Below, one piece after another: positions 1 through 7,935 of a stretch of 64,000 bases of DNA (position 1 is the stretch's first letter; every line of letters begins with the position of its first letter). The stretch is taken from positions 799,507 through 863,506 of the forward strand of contig NZ_JADHDU010000001.1 of the NCBI RefSeq assembly GCF_016820495.1, written 5' to 3'. Made by a program: the position numbers and the translations under genes. The notes under the pieces were generated by a model, which worked only from the letters and a program-made list of their open reading frames with translations, was not told where the DNA came from and ran no database searches. Source of the stretch: Planococcus beigongshangi. Lineage in GTDB: Bacteria; Bacillota; Bacilli; Bacillales_A; Planococcaceae.

Positions 1-2
1 CT

Positions 3-242
3 GCGCATTCATTGAAGGAAAAAAGGGCAGTGCTTAAAAGCATGCTGACCCGTTCAAAACAAAAATTCAACGTTTCCGCCGCCGAAATTGACCATCAGAA
101 TGTCTGGCAGCGCACCCGTATCGCTTTTGTCACCGTCGCTTCTTCTAAAGAGATGGCTGAAAAAGAAATGGCGCAAGTCCTTTACTATCTGGAGAGCAAT
201 CCGGCGTGGGAATGTCTTGAATACCATCAAGAATATCTGTAA
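3..242 (+). CDS. ylxP: YlxP/DUF503 family protein, 5' truncated by window edge
   Basis: Small conserved protein of the DUF503 family, found in Firmicutes between infB and rbfA and linked to ribosome or translation factor function; its biochemical role is not firmly known. The visible 79 residues start in frame at AHSLKEKR, the family's characteristic N-terminal motif, and include the VWQRTRIAF strand. The family is about 92 residues long, so roughly a dozen are missing upstream. The start codon lies outside the window; an internal TTG at 12 is not a real start. The gene ends 18 bases before rbfA, as in the B. subtilis infB-ylxP-rbfA operon. Confidence 0.85.
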   Translation, partial: AHSLKEKRAVLKSMLTRSKQKFNVSAAEIDHQNVWQRTRIAFVTVASSKEMAEKEMAQVLYYLESNPAWECLEYHQEYL

Positions 243-260
243 GAACGAGGTGAATAAGCA

Positions 261-617
261 ATGACAATGCGCTCAAATCGTGTAGGCGAGCAAATGAAGA
301 AAGAGCTCAGCGATATTATCAGCCGCAAGTTGAAAGACCCGAGAATCGGCTTCGTCACAGTGACGGATGTTGAAGTGACCGGGGATCTCCAGCAGGCAAC
401 TGTCTATATCAGTGTGTTGGGTGACGATGCTGCAAAAGAGCAGACATTGCTCGGCTTATCTAAATCCAAAGGGTTTATCCGTTCAGAAATCGGCCAGCGC
501 ATCCGTTTGCGCAAAACGCCTGAACTATCATTTGAATTTGATACTTCGGTAGCATACGGAACGCGCATCGATAATCTGCTGCGTGAGATAAAAGATCCGA
601 AAGAAGACGAACAATAA
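261..617 (+). CDS. rbfA: 30S ribosome-binding factor A
   Basis: RbfA binds the free 30S subunit and helps mature the 5' end of 16S rRNA; it is needed at low temperature. The 118-residue product has family features: [18 protein letters not shown] at the N terminus, the [19 protein letters not shown] strand-turn, and the KH-like core ending in LSFEFD. Length is normal for the family. ATG is preceded by a GAGGTG ribosome binding site. It follows ylxP closely and is followed by a hairpin with a T tract, so truB probably also has its own promoter. Confidence 0.96.
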   Translation: MTMRSNRVGEQMKKELSDIISRKLKDPRIGFVTVTDVEVTGDLQQATVYISVLGDDAAKEQTLLGLSKSKGFIRSEIGQRIRLRKTPELSFEFDTSVAYGTRIDNLLREIKDPKEDEQ

Positions 618-622
618 AACTA

Positions 623-657
623 AGCCTGCTGTCTACTCATAGATTGCAGGCTTTTTT
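623..657 (+). terminator. Terminator-like hairpin after rbfA
   Basis: Arms AGCCTGC and GCAGGCT (623-629, 646-652) enclose a 16-base loop and run into TTTTT. It lies six bases after the rbfA stop. The loop is long, so termination may be partial. Confidence 0.7.
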
Positions 658-678
658 ACATACAAGGATGGCGCGCTT

Positions 679-707
679 TTGCGACGAGCTTGCGGTATAT
701 ATAGGAT
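679..707 (+). promoter_or_regulatory. Candidate sigma-A promoter for truB
   Basis: TTGCGA (679-684) and TAGGAT (702-707) are separated by exactly 17 bases. It sits between the rbfA terminator and the truB ribosome binding site. Each hexamer matches four of six consensus positions. Confidence 0.45.
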
Positions 708-730
708 TATATAAAAGGAGGTTGAACAGG

Positions 731-1660
731 ATGGCCATTAATGGAATCCTTCCTTTATGGAAAGAAAAAGGCATGACTTCCCATGATTGCGTGTTTAAAC
801 TGCGTAAAATTTTGAAAACCAAAAAAGTGGGCCATACCGGCACGCTTGATCCGGAAGTGGACGGTGTATTGCCGATTTGCATCGGCAACACGACAAAAGT
901 GGCAGAATATATCACTGATCAGGGAAAAACATATGAGGCGGAAGTTGCCATCGGCTTTTCAACTGAAACAGAAGATGCCACCGGACAAATGGTTGAACAG
1001 AATTCAGAAGATAAGAAAATCACGCGCGGACAGATTTTGGCCGCACTCGAAGGCCTCACCGGCGAAATCACTCAGATTCCCCCGATGTATTCTGCTGTAA
1101 AAGTCGGCGGCAAAAAATTATATGAATATGCGAGAGCCGGTATCGCGGTTGAACGTCCGCTCCGAAAAGTCCAGATCGATTCGATTGAACTTCTGGATGA
1201 TGCAGAAGAATGGGCGGGTGTGAATATCCATTTCCGTATTCGCATCAAGTGCGGCAAAGGGACCTATATCCGTACGCTGGCAGTTCAGATCGGCGAAGCA
1301 CTGGGCTATCCTGCACATATGTCGCAACTGACGAGAACGGAATCCGGTAAATTCAAAAAAGAGGATTGCCTTACGCTTGCACAGGTGGATGAAATTGCTC
1401 AAAATGGAACTATCGGAACCGTATTGAAACCCCTTGCCTATGGATTGGCTGAATTTCCGCTGCTTGAAGTGCAACCCGAGAATTTCTTTGCTATGAAAAA
1501 TGGTCAGGTGCTGCCAGTGCATCCATTATTGGAATCAACTAAATTCGTTGTCTTTACGATCAGCGGAGAACCATTTGCCCTGTATAAGAAACACCCCGAT
1601 AAAGCAGGCAAAATGAAACCTGAAAAAATGTTTGGACTACCGACAGAAGACGAGGTGTAA
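731..1660 (+). CDS. truB: tRNA pseudouridine(55) synthase TruB
   Basis: TruB converts U55 of the tRNA T-loop to pseudouridine. The 309-residue product starts MAINGILPLWKEKGMTSHD and has the family motif KVGHTGTLDPEVDGVLP, in which D40 of GTLD is the catalytic aspartate. GKGTYIRTLA near residue 180 is another TruB signature. Reading upstream from 731 in frame adds residues unrelated to TruB, and the ATG at 731 has a good AAAGGAGGT site, so this start was chosen. It ends one base before ribF, implying a truB-ribF unit as in B. subtilis. Confidence 0.96.
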   Translation: MAINGILPLWKEKGMTSHDCVFKLRKILKTKKVGHTGTLDPEVDGVLPICIGNTTKVAEYITDQGKTYEAEVAIGFSTETEDATGQMVEQNSEDKKITRGQILAALEGLTGEITQIPPMYSAVKVGGKKLYEYARAGIAVERPLRKVQIDSIELLDDAEEWAGVNIHFRIRIKCGKGTYIRTLAVQIGEALGYPAHMSQLTRTESGKFKKEDCLTLAQVDEIAQNGTIGTVLKPLAYGLAEFPLLEVQPENFFAMKNGQVLPVHPLLESTKFVVFTISGEPFALYKKHPDKAGKMKPEKMFGLPTEDEV

Positions 1661-1661
1661 G

Positions 1662-2606
1662 ATGAAAATTTTTCATTTGAATTACCCGAACCACATGAAA
1701 CCTGAAGAACATCTGGGCCCCTTATCAATGGCGCTCGGCTTTTTCGATGGTGTGCATAAAGGGCATCAGAAAGTGATCGGCGAAGCGATGGATCGAGCAC
1801 GGGAGCTGAATGCGAAATCAGCTGTTATGACTTTTGATCCGCATCCATCCCTCGTACTGGGCGGCAGAAAAGAAGAAGTCTTCTATATAACACCGCTGCA
1901 GCAAAAGATGGAAATCCTGCAGGACATGGGCGTCGACGTATGCTTTATCGTCCGTTTCACATCTGATTTCGCCCAATTGGAACCGGAAGAATTTATCCGC
2001 CATTTTGTTGAAGGGCTGGATGTGGTTCATGCCACGGCCGGTTTTGACTTTTCTTTTGGTTCAAAAGGGCGCGGCAATATGGAATTGATGGAACAATCCA
2101 GTGCAGGCCGTTACGGCGTAAGTGTCATCAGCAAGCAGGCAGATGGTACGGAAAAGATCAGTTCAACCCGGATCCGCGGCCATTTGAAAGCAGGTGAAAT
2201 CGAAGAAGTCCGCCGTTTATCAGGACGGCCTTTTCAAATTTCAGGAACAGTGGTAAATGGTGATAAACGCGGCCGCACGATCGGATTCCCCACCGCCAAT
2301 GTCCAGCCGGATCTTGGGACATTCGTTCCCGCTGGAGGTGTATACGCGGTAAGGCTGCATGTCCAAGGGGAAGTCCACGACGGTGTCTGCAATGTGGGAT
2401 ATAAACCTACATTCAATGATCCATCTCTAAAGCAGCTTTCGATTGAAGTGCATATTTTCGACTTCGATAAAGACATCTATGGGGAAAGAGTGGCAGTCGA
2501 TTGGCACAAGCGCATACGCGACGAACAGAAATTTTCAGGCATTGACGAATTGAAGGCGCAGATCGAAAAGGATAAGCAGGAAACGATCCGATATTTCGCT
2601 GAATAA
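1662..2606 (+). CDS. ribF: Bifunctional riboflavin kinase / FAD synthetase
   Basis: Makes FMN from riboflavin and ATP, then FAD from FMN and ATP. The 314-residue protein has two domains. The N-terminal nucleotidyltransferase shows FFDGVHKGHQ, with the H-x-G-H ATP site, and the ISSTRIR motif near residue 170. The C-terminal kinase shows GRTIGFPTANV and the YGERV segment. Length fits B. subtilis RibC (316). ATG 1662 was chosen because the protein then begins like its relatives (MKIFHL), with GAGGTG of the truB end as ribosome binding site. No FMN riboswitch is visible, as expected for ribF. Confidence 0.95.
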   Translation: MKIFHLNYPNHMKPEEHLGPLSMALGFFDGVHKGHQKVIGEAMDRARELNAKSAVMTFDPHPSLVLGGRKEEVFYITPLQQKMEILQDMGVDVCFIVRFTSDFAQLEPEEFIRHFVEGLDVVHATAGFDFSFGSKGRGNMELMEQSSAGRYGVSVISKQADGTEKISSTRIRGHLKAGEIEEVRRLSGRPFQISGTVVNGDKRGRTIGFPTANVQPDLGTFVPAGGVYAVRLHVQGEVHDGVCNVGYKPTFNDPSLKQLSIEVHIFDFDKDIYGERVAVDWHKRIRDEQKFSGIDELKAQIEKDKQETIRYFAE

Positions 2607-2624
2607 ATCAGATGGATGCGCGAG

Positions 2625-2653
2625 TTGATTTTCAAATAGCCGTGTGCTATGAT
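2625..2653 (+). promoter_or_regulatory. Sigma-A promoter for rpsO, extended -10
   Basis: TTGATT (2625-2630), a 17-base spacer and TATGAT (2648-2653) preceded by TGC, giving an extended -10. It lies directly after ribF and predicts a leader of about 90 bases before rpsO. Confidence 0.75.
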
Positions 2654-2674
2654 TTATTGGTACAGAATGTACTA

Positions 2675-2714
2675 ACCGTTGCTTGGCAAATCGAATCACC
2701 AACGTTTGCTCGGT
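2675..2714 (+). promoter_or_regulatory. Possible S15 autoregulatory leader structure
   Basis: The rpsO leader has CGTTG (2677-2681) opposite CAACG (2700-2704), flanked by ACCG and CGGT that can extend the pairing. Ribosomal protein S15 represses its own mRNA through leader structures in several bacteria. Whether this fold is an S15 site is inference. Confidence 0.4.
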
Positions 2715-2750
2715 AATAGGGGCTATCAGAAATTAGGAGGTGGAAACAGT

Positions 2751-3020
2751 ATGGCAATCACTCAAGAACGCAAAAATGAATTGATCAATGAATACAAAGT
2801 GCATGACACGGATACTGGGTCTGCAGATATTCAAATCGCAATTCTTACAGAAGACATCAACAACTTGAATGAGCACTTACGTACTCACAAAAAAGATCAC
2901 CACTCACGTCGTGGTCTATTCAAAATGGTTGGACACCGTCGTAACTTGCTGAAATATCTTCGTGAAAACGATGTAGCCCGTTACCGTGATCTAATCGCAA
3001 AACTTGGCCTACGCCGATAA
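2751..3020 (+). CDS. rpsO: 30S ribosomal protein S15
   Basis: Primary 16S rRNA-binding protein of the platform. The 89-residue product has the classic S15 sequence, including [28 protein letters not shown] and the end [15 protein letters not shown] 2751 lies behind TTAGGAGGTG; an in-frame upstream extension has no homology and was dropped. It has its own extended -10 promoter and a strong terminator, with pnp following, the order known from many bacteria. Confidence 0.98.
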   Translation: MAITQERKNELINEYKVHDTDTGSADIQIAILTEDINNLNEHLRTHKKDHHSRRGLFKMVGHRRNLLKYLRENDVARYRDLIAKLGLRR

Positions 3021-3032
3021 TAGCACTAAGTG

Positions 3033-3060
3033 AAAGCGGGATTCGTCCCGCTTTTTCTTT
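3033..3060 (+). terminator. rpsO terminator
   Basis: AAAGCGGGA, a TTCG tetraloop, TCCCGCTTT and a T-rich tail. A nine-pair perfect stem with a stable UUCG loop makes this a clear intrinsic terminator. Confidence 0.93.
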
Positions 3061-3145
3061 ATGGATAAAGAGAAGCTTCACTCAGTGGAAAGCTCTATTC
3101 CCGCTGAATGACAGTTGCTCCAATCGGACTTTTATGGAAAGTTGA

Positions 3146-3169
3146 AATCCCACTTGCAAAAGTGGGATT
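3146..3169 (+). other. Ten-pair hairpin with GNRA loop upstream of pnp
   Basis: AATCCCACTT (3146-3155), loop GCAA, AAGTGGGATT (3160-3169). There is no T tract after it, so it is not an intrinsic terminator. It lies in the 273-base gap between rpsO and pnp. If transcribed in the pnp leader it could be a processing or protein-binding site. Confidence 0.6.
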
Positions 3170-3293
3170 CTTACTGTCCATTAAAGCAGGATAAATTTTT
3201 CGCATACAATCGCATAGCGAATGCTTTTTTGTTACACTACTAGTAATGGATACATAAAACTGTCTAAACATTGGAACAGAGAGGAGCTCGATT

Positions 3294-5411
3294 ATGGAGC
3301 AAACTAAAAAAGTCTACACATTTGATTGGGCAGGCCGCGAATTACAGGTCGAAGTCGGCCAATTGGCGAAACAAGCAAACGGAGCGGCATTGATCCGTTA
3401 TGGGGATACAGCAGTATTGTCCACAGCTACAGCTTCAAAAACACCGAAACCACTGGATTTCTTCCCGTTGACGGTAAACTACGAAGAACGTCTTTACGCG
3501 GTAGGTAAGATCCCTGGAGGATTCATCAAACGCGAAGGCCGTCCTTCTGAAAAAGCGACGCTGACGAGCCGTTTAATCGACCGTCCGATCCGTCCGCTTT
3601 TCCCTGACGGCTTCCGCAATGAAGTACAGGTAATTTCAATGGTCATGTCTGTTGATCAGGACTGCCCATCTGAAATGGCAGCAATGTTCGGATCTTCATT
3701 GTCCTTGATGATTTCCGATATTCCGTTCGACGGTCCGATTGCCGGTGTCATCGTCGGCCTGATTGATGGCGAGTACATCATCAACCCAACCAACGAGCAA
3801 TTGGAAAAAAGCTCTATTAACCTGACAGTGGCAGGCACAAAAGACGCCATCAATATGGTTGAAGCCGGAGCAAAAGAAGTTTCCGAAGAAGTCATTTTGG
3901 AAGCCATCATGTTCGGTCACGAGGAGATCAAGAAATTGATCGCGTTCCAGGAAGAAATTGCTGCTGAAGTCGGAAAAGAAAAATCCGAAATCCAGTTGTT
4001 CGAATTGGACGCGGAACTTTCCGAAACGATTAAAAACACGGTTGAAGCCGAATTGGTCGCTGCTGTGCAGATCAATGAGAAACAGGCGCGCAATGAAGCG
4101 ATCGATGAAGTGAAAAAACGTGTCATGGAACAATATGAAGAATCAGATGACGATGTGAAAAAACAAGCGGGTCAGATTTTGGACAAAATGGTCAAAGACG
4201 AAGTCCGCCGCCTGATCACGGATGAGAAAATCCGTCCGGATGGCCGTGGACCTTCAGAAATCCGTCCACTTTCTTCAGAAGTCGGTTTATTGGCACGTAC
4301 GCATGGTTCAGGCCTTTTCACCCGCGGACAGACTCAAGCGATGAGCATTTGTACGCTGGGTGCACTCGGTGACGTCCAGATCATCGACGGTCTAGGCATC
4401 GAAGATACAAAACGCTTCATGCATCACTATAACTTCCCGTTGTTCTCAGTTGGTGAAACTGGATTCCTTCGTGGACCAGGCCGCCGCGAAATCGGCCACG
4501 GGGCACTCGGCGAGCGTGCACTTGAAGCTGTCATCCCGAACGAAAAAGATTTCCCTTATACGATCCGTCTGGTTGCTGAAGTTCTCGAATCGAACGGTTC
4601 GACTTCACAGGCAAGTATCTGTGCATCTACACTTGCAATGATGGATGCGGGTGTGCCGTTGAAAGCACCGGTAGCCGGTATTGCAATGGGTCTGGTTAAA
4701 AAAGGCGAAAACTATACAGTTCTTTCCGATATCCAGGGTATGGAAGATTATCTTGGCGATATGGACTTTAAGGTAGCTGGAACAGCTGAAGGCATTACAG
4801 CTCTTCAAATGGATATCAAAATTGACGGATTGTCACGCGATATCCTGGAAGAAGCTTTGACACAGGCGAAAATCGGACGTATCCATATCCTTGAATCGAT
4901 GCTTGCGACTATCTCTGAGCCGCGTGAGCAATTGTCTAAATTCGCTCCGAAAATCATCATGGTCAAGATCAACCCTGATAAGATCCGCGATGTAATCGGA
5001 CCTGGCGGGAAAGTGATCAATAAGATCATCGACGAAACAGGCGTCAAGATCGATACAGAGCAGGACGGCACCATCTTCATTTCTTCTGTTGACGAAGAGA
5101 TGAACGCCAAAGCGAAAGCGATGATCGAAAATATCGTGCGTGAAGCGAAGGTTGGGGAATATTACGAAGGCAAAGTGAAACGCATAGAAAAATTCGGTGC
5201 ATTCGTTGAATTGTTCCCAGGCAAAGATGGACTGCTTCATATTTCTGAAATCCAGGAAGAGCGGACAAAAGAAGTGGAAGATGTACTGAAAATGGATCAG
5301 GTTGTTAAAGTGAAAGTGATTGAAATCGATCGCCAGGGACGCGTTAACTTGTCCCGTAAGATCGTTTTGAAAGAAGAGAAAGAACAGGCTGAAAAAGCTA
5401 AACAGGAATAA
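3294..5411 (+). CDS. pnp: Polynucleotide phosphorylase
   Basis: 3'-to-5' phosphorolytic exoribonuclease and the main mRNA-degrading exonuclease in Bacillales. The 705 residues show two RNase PH domains joined by a helical linker, then a KH domain ([12 protein letters not shown] near 565) and an S1 domain ([14 protein letters not shown] near 623). The second PH domain carries NGSTSQAS, which binds phosphate, and GDMDFKVAG with catalytic aspartates. Length matches the B. subtilis enzyme. ATG follows GAGGAGC. A short hairpin and terminator separate it from mlpA. Confidence 0.98.
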   Translation: MEQTKKVYTFDWAGRELQVEVGQLAKQANGAALIRYGDTAVLSTATASKTPKPLDFFPLTVNYEERLYAVGKIPGGFIKREGRPSEKATLTSRLIDRPIRPLFPDGFRNEVQVISMVMSVDQDCPSEMAAMFGSSLSLMISDIPFDGPIAGVIVGLIDGEYIINPTNEQLEKSSINLTVAGTKDAINMVEAGAKEVSEEVILEAIMFGHEEIKKLIAFQEEIAAEVGKEKSEIQLFELDAELSETIKNTVEAELVAAVQINEKQARNEAIDEVKKRVMEQYEESDDDVKKQAGQILDKMVKDEVRRLITDEKIRPDGRGPSEIRPLSSEVGLLARTHGSGLFTRGQTQAMSICTLGALGDVQIIDGLGIEDTKRFMHHYNFPLFSVGETGFLRGPGRREIGHGALGERALEAVIPNEKDFPYTIRLVAEVLESNGSTSQASICASTLAMMDAGVPLKAPVAGIAMGLVKKGENYTVLSDIQGMEDYLGDMDFKVAGTAEGITALQMDIKIDGLSRDILEEALTQAKIGRIHILESMLATISEPREQLSKFAPKIIMVKINPDKIRDVIGPGGKVINKIIDETGVKIDTEQDGTIFISSVDEEMNAKAKAMIENIVREAKVGEYYEGKVKRIEKFGAFVELFPGKDGLLHISEIQEERTKEVEDVLKMDQVVKVKVIEIDRQGRVNLSRKIVLKEEKEQAEKAKQE

Positions 5412-5416
5412 ATGAG

Positions 5417-5446
5417 AATTGCCAACGAAAGTTGGCAATTTTTTCT
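5417..5446 (+). terminator. pnp terminator
   Basis: AATTGCCAAC (5417-5426), GAAA loop, GTTGGCAATT (5431-5440), then T4CTTT. A perfect ten-pair stem. It ends just before the mlpA ribosome binding site, leaving no room for a separate promoter. Confidence 0.9.
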
Positions 5447-5465
5447 TTATTGGAGGGAAATACGA

Positions 5466-6692
5466 ATGGCTACTACAATTACATGTGCTAACGGAGTTAG
5501 AATTGTTTCGGAACAGATTCCGCATTTCCGCTCGGTCGCTGTCGGGGTTTTCGTGAAAGCGGGATCCCGAGATGAAGAACGCAGTGAAAATGGCATGACT
5601 CATTTTATCGAACATATGCTGTTCAAAGGAACACCCACCCGTTCGGCGAAAGACATTGCGCGGGAATTTGACCGCATCGGGGGAGACATCAATGCCTATA
5701 CATCAAAAGAATATACATGCTATTACGCAAAAGTGGTCGATGAGCATGCCGGTCATGCAGTGGATATTTTAGCGGATATGTTCTTTAATTCGAATATGGA
5801 TCCTGTTGAAATTGAACGGGAACGCCAAGTGGTGCTGGAAGAAATCAGCATGACAGAAGACATGCCGGATGATGATGTACATGAGCAGTTATGGCGCGTC
5901 ATGTACCCCCGCCATTCGATGGGGGCGCCGATCCTTGGCACTGATAAAACCCTGGAGCAATTCGACGCAGCCGCAATCCGGAATTTTATGGACCGGTTTT
6001 ATATACCTGCGAATACCGTGATATCTGTCGCAGGCAATATTCCGGATGGCTTGAGCGAGCAGATTGCTGAACTTTTCGGCAGCTTCAAAAAGAGCGGCGA
6101 AGAAAAGCCATATATCATGCCTGAGTTTACAGCGGGCGAATCGATCCGGCATAAAGACATTGAACAGGGACATCTGTGTTATGGGTTTCCGGGTCTATCA
6201 ATAAATGATCCGCATCTGTACGATATGGCGGTCATGAATAATGTGCTGGGCGGTACGATGTCGTCTCGCCTGTTCCAGGAAATCCGGGAAGAACACGGAC
6301 GCGCGTACTCGATCTATTCGTATCATTCGGCGTATTCCGACCATGGCACATTGGCCATTTACGGCGGTACATCCAATGAGCAGCTGCCGGAACTTCAGGA
6401 AAAGATCCTGGAGTCGATCGGTAAAATGCTTACAGAAGGATTGACGGAACTGGAAGTCAGCGATTCCAAAGCACAGTTCAAAGGCAATCTGCTGCTCGGC
6501 ATGGAAAGCACGGGCAGCCGCATGAGCCGCAACGGCAAGCACGAATTGCTCCTCGGAAAACATATTTCCTACAGCGAAGTCCTGGAACGGATCGAAGAAG
6601 TTTCCTTGGAAAAAGTGCAATATACACTGGAATTATTAAAGGGGACGCCAGCCCGGTCCATCATTTCTTCAAGACCCACACCCTCATCCTGA
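5466..6692 (+). CDS. mlpA: M16 family zinc metallopeptidase (MlpA/YmxG-like)
   Basis: Processing peptidase of the pitrilysin/M16B family, close to B. subtilis MlpA (YmxG), whose natural substrate is uncertain. The 408-residue protein carries the inverted zinc motif HFIEH at residues 46-50 and the downstream zinc-ligand glutamate in VVLEEI near 125. It matches one half of the two-domain peptidasin fold and normal length. ATG 5466 has GGAGGG upstream; the open frame before it contains the pnp terminator and was excluded. Its last codons form part of a terminator hairpin. Transcription appears to depend on read-through from pnp. Confidence 0.9.
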   Translation: MATTITCANGVRIVSEQIPHFRSVAVGVFVKAGSRDEERSENGMTHFIEHMLFKGTPTRSAKDIAREFDRIGGDINAYTSKEYTCYYAKVVDEHAGHAVDILADMFFNSNMDPVEIERERQVVLEEISMTEDMPDDDVHEQLWRVMYPRHSMGAPILGTDKTLEQFDAAAIRNFMDRFYIPANTVISVAGNIPDGLSEQIAELFGSFKKSGEEKPYIMPEFTAGESIRHKDIEQGHLCYGFPGLSINDPHLYDMAVMNNVLGGTMSSRLFQEIREEHGRAYSIYSYHSAYSDHGTLAIYGGTSNEQLPELQEKILESIGKMLTEGLTELEVSDSKAQFKGNLLLGMESTGSRMSRNGKHELLLGKHISYSEVLERIEEVSLEKVQYTLELLKGTPARSIISSRPTPSS

Positions 6693-6706
6693 CGAGGGTG
6701 TTTTTT
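6678..6706 (+). terminator. Terminator overlapping the 3' end of mlpA
   Basis: ACACCCTC (6678-6685) pairs with GAGGGTGT (6694-6701), followed by T5. The left arm lies inside the coding sequence and the stop codon is in the loop. Confidence 0.85.
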
Positions 6707-6776
6707 CATGTTTCAGTACGTCAGTGCGCTAAATTATGTTACAATTATGCAAATCATCATAGAAGGAGAGAGCCGA

Positions 6777-7814
6777 GTGAAAACCTATAATGTAGCGATC
6801 ATGGGAGCAACAGGCGCCGTCGGGCAGCAGATGAAGGAGCAGCTGGAAAAACGCGATTTTCCTGTAAATGAAATCCGTTTTCTGACGTCAAAACGTTCAG
6901 CAGGCAATAAAATCGATTTTAAAGGAACAACTTATATGGCAGAAGAAGCAATACCGGAATCATTTGAAGGAATCGATATCGCTTTTTTCAGCGCGGGAGG
7001 GAGTGTATCCGAGAAGTTCGCCCCTGCAGCAGTCGAACGCGGGGCAATCGTCGTCGACAATACGAGCGCATTCCGGATGGACCCGGAAGTGCCGCTGGTC
7101 GTACCGGAAGTGAACAAAAGCGACCTTTCACAACATAGAGGGATTATTTCAAATCCTAACTGCTCGACCATCCAGATGGTTTGTGCGCTGCAGCCGTTAA
7201 AAGAACACTTCGGCCTGTCGAAAATTGTGGTTTCCACTTACCAGGCGGTATCAGGAGCCGGCATCGACGCTATCAATGAGCTGAAAGAGCAGTCGGACGC
7301 CGGATTTGAAAAGGCAAAAAATTCACAGGCGAAAATGCTGCCGGTGAAATCGGCGGACAAGCATTACCCGATCGCCTATAATGTCATTCCGCAAATCGAT
7401 GTGTTTGCTGAAAATGGCTATACACTGGAAGAGATGAAAATGATCAATGAAACGAAGAAGATCATGCATGACGACAGTTTGTCCGTGGCTGCAACATGTG
7501 TGCGCTTGCCGGTGGTCACTGGCCATTCGGAATCTGTCTACGTGGAACTGGAAGGGGCTCCGACGCTTGCTGAGATCAAGGACGCAATTGCAGGAGCTCC
7601 GGGAGTGACGCTGATGGACGATCCTTCAGGACAAGTGTATCCGATGCCACTGATGGCAGCAGGACTTGATGACGTATTCGTCGGACGTATCCGTGCAGAT
7701 CTCGATAATCCGCAAGGTTTCCATCTCTGGGTCGTTTCAGACAACCTGGTGAAAGGTGCAGCGCTCAACTCCATCCAAATCGCGGAAGCGCTGATCGAAG
7801 AAAAGATCATCTGA
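6777..7814 (+). CDS. asd: Aspartate-semialdehyde dehydrogenase
   Basis: Reduces aspartyl phosphate to aspartate semialdehyde with NADPH, the branch point to lysine/diaminopimelate, threonine and methionine. The 345 residues start with the NADP-binding GATGAVGQQ, and the active site shows NPNCS with C129 as nucleophile and H250 in the GHSES segment. GTG 6777 follows AGAAGGAGAG; upstream in-frame residues do not belong to the family. In B. subtilis asd sits among spoVFA, spoVFB, dapG and dapA; here none of these neighbours is present, and asd stands alone between two terminators. Confidence 0.95.
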   Translation: MKTYNVAIMGATGAVGQQMKEQLEKRDFPVNEIRFLTSKRSAGNKIDFKGTTYMAEEAIPESFEGIDIAFFSAGGSVSEKFAPAAVERGAIVVDNTSAFRMDPEVPLVVPEVNKSDLSQHRGIISNPNCSTIQMVCALQPLKEHFGLSKIVVSTYQAVSGAGIDAINELKEQSDAGFEKAKNSQAKMLPVKSADKHYPIAYNVIPQIDVFAENGYTLEEMKMINETKKIMHDDSLSVAATCVRLPVVTGHSESVYVELEGAPTLAEIKDAIAGAPGVTLMDDPSGQVYPMPLMAAGLDDVFVGRIRADLDNPQGFHLWVVSDNLVKGAALNSIQIAEALIEEKII

Positions 7815-7823
7815 TTTCGTTGA

Positions 7824-7858
7824 AAATAAACCGGCGGCTTTGCCGGTTTATTTTTTTG
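7824..7858 (+). terminator. asd terminator
   Basis: AAATAAACCGGC (7824-7835) pairs perfectly with GCCGGTTTATTT (7842-7853), followed by more T residues. Twelve-pair stem with a six-base loop. Confidence 0.93.
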
Positions 7859-7859
7859 T

Positions 7860-7889
7860 TTGGACTGTTTCCAACGATTCCCGTATAAT
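7860..7889 (+). promoter_or_regulatory. Promoter for rnjB
   Basis: Perfect TATAAT (7884-7889), 18 bases after TTGGAC (7860-7865). It lies between the asd terminator and rnjB. The -35 is weak. Confidence 0.55.
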
Positions 7890-7935
7890 AGATTCTATGG
7901 ATGTGTACGGGTGAATTTTTTTAGGAGGAAATAAT

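Noticed and set aside
1072..1800. Minus-strand frames over truB and ribF
   Set aside because: Shadows of the + strand genes; no initiation signals and no family resemblance.
4833..5615. 260-codon frame on the minus strand over pnp
   Set aside because: Lies opposite a well-conserved gene, lacks a ribosome binding site and has a low-complexity Phe/His-rich translation typical of an antisense shadow.
6707..6776. Lysine riboswitch or T-box before asd
   Set aside because: Only about 70 bases lie between the mlpA terminator and the asd start, too short for either, and no conserved core is visible.
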